NCBI RefSeq assembly: GCF_040545875.1
Contig: NZ_JBEPMR010000023.1
DNA: 37,954 bases
Strand: one strand, 5' to 3'
DNA from: Faecalicatena_A orotica
Lineage (GTDB): Bacteria; Bacillota; Clostridia; Lachnospirales; Lachnospiraceae
The notes under the pieces were generated by a model. That model searched no databases and was not told where the DNA came from. It saw only the letters and a program-made list of their open reading frames with translations. Numbering within the stretch: the stretch's first letter is position 1; every line of letters starts with the position of its first letter. The translations under genes and the position numbers were made by a program. Positions 37,954 to 37,954 of the stretch are shown here, piece after piece.

Positions 37954-37954
37954 G

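Noticed and set aside
1..37954. CRISPR array, tRNA, rRNA, insertion sequence or prophage
   Set aside because: No regularly spaced repeats, cloverleaf-like sequence, transposase or phage structural gene was recognised on either strand.

Overview
The window looks like chromosomal DNA of a gut-type Clostridia, most probably Lachnospiraceae. The evidence is strong AGGAGG ribosome-binding sites, moderate GC content, YesM/YesN-type two-component systems, several sugar ABC importers, a YesL (DUF624) protein, a DUF6483-like protein, a DUF975 protein and an AAA-ATPase/PD-(D/E)XK protein. No rRNA, tRNA, CRISPR array, insertion sequence or phage gene was seen. No gene-free stretch exceeds 300 bases; the two longest (19346-19604 and 30313-30552) hold hairpins and promoters, listed below.

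Left block (1-5011, + strand): the tail of an unknown gene, then a MacB-like ABC exporter (ATPase, membrane-fusion protein, permease), a small membrane protein and a GNAT acetyltransferase, closed by a bidirectional terminator.

Carbohydrate module A (5037-20669, - strand). In transcription order: URO-D-like protein, URO-D-like protein, HAD hydrolase, GH38 alpha-mannosidase-like protein, type I phosphomannose isomerase, the remnant of a further URO-D-like gene, URO-D-like protein, YesL-like protein, two CUT1 permeases, sensor kinase, AraC-type response regulator and solute-binding lipoprotein. Several genes overlap or abut, so most of this is probably co-transcribed, with extra promoters before the kinase and possibly before the binding protein. 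No ATPase for this importer is present. A divergent AraC regulator (20805-21725) sits at the head of the module.

Carbohydrate module B (21727-30312, - strand). In transcription order: RbsA-like ATPase, two RbsC-like permeases, LsrB/RhaS-like binding protein, sensor kinase, short AraC-type response regulator and another URO-D-like protein. The two modules share a plan: ABC import, YesM/YesN sensing and URO-D-fold enzymes. Four intact and one truncated URO-D paralogs lie within 11 kb of sugar genes. They lack both HemE and classical corrinoid methyltransferase hallmarks, and this is the most interesting part of the window. The GH38 protein carries Asn where the family has its catalytic, zinc-binding Asp, so the chemistry of the pathway may be unusual.

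Right block (30553-37954): a DUF975/PF06541 fusion membrane protein, a YbaK/ProX-type deacylase, a divergent carbamate kinase, an AAA-ATPase/PD-(D/E)XK protein (- strand), a DUF6483-like protein, and a DEAD-box RNA helicase (- strand) whose leader contains a terminator-like hairpin. The C-terminus of an AraC-type regulator runs off the right edge.
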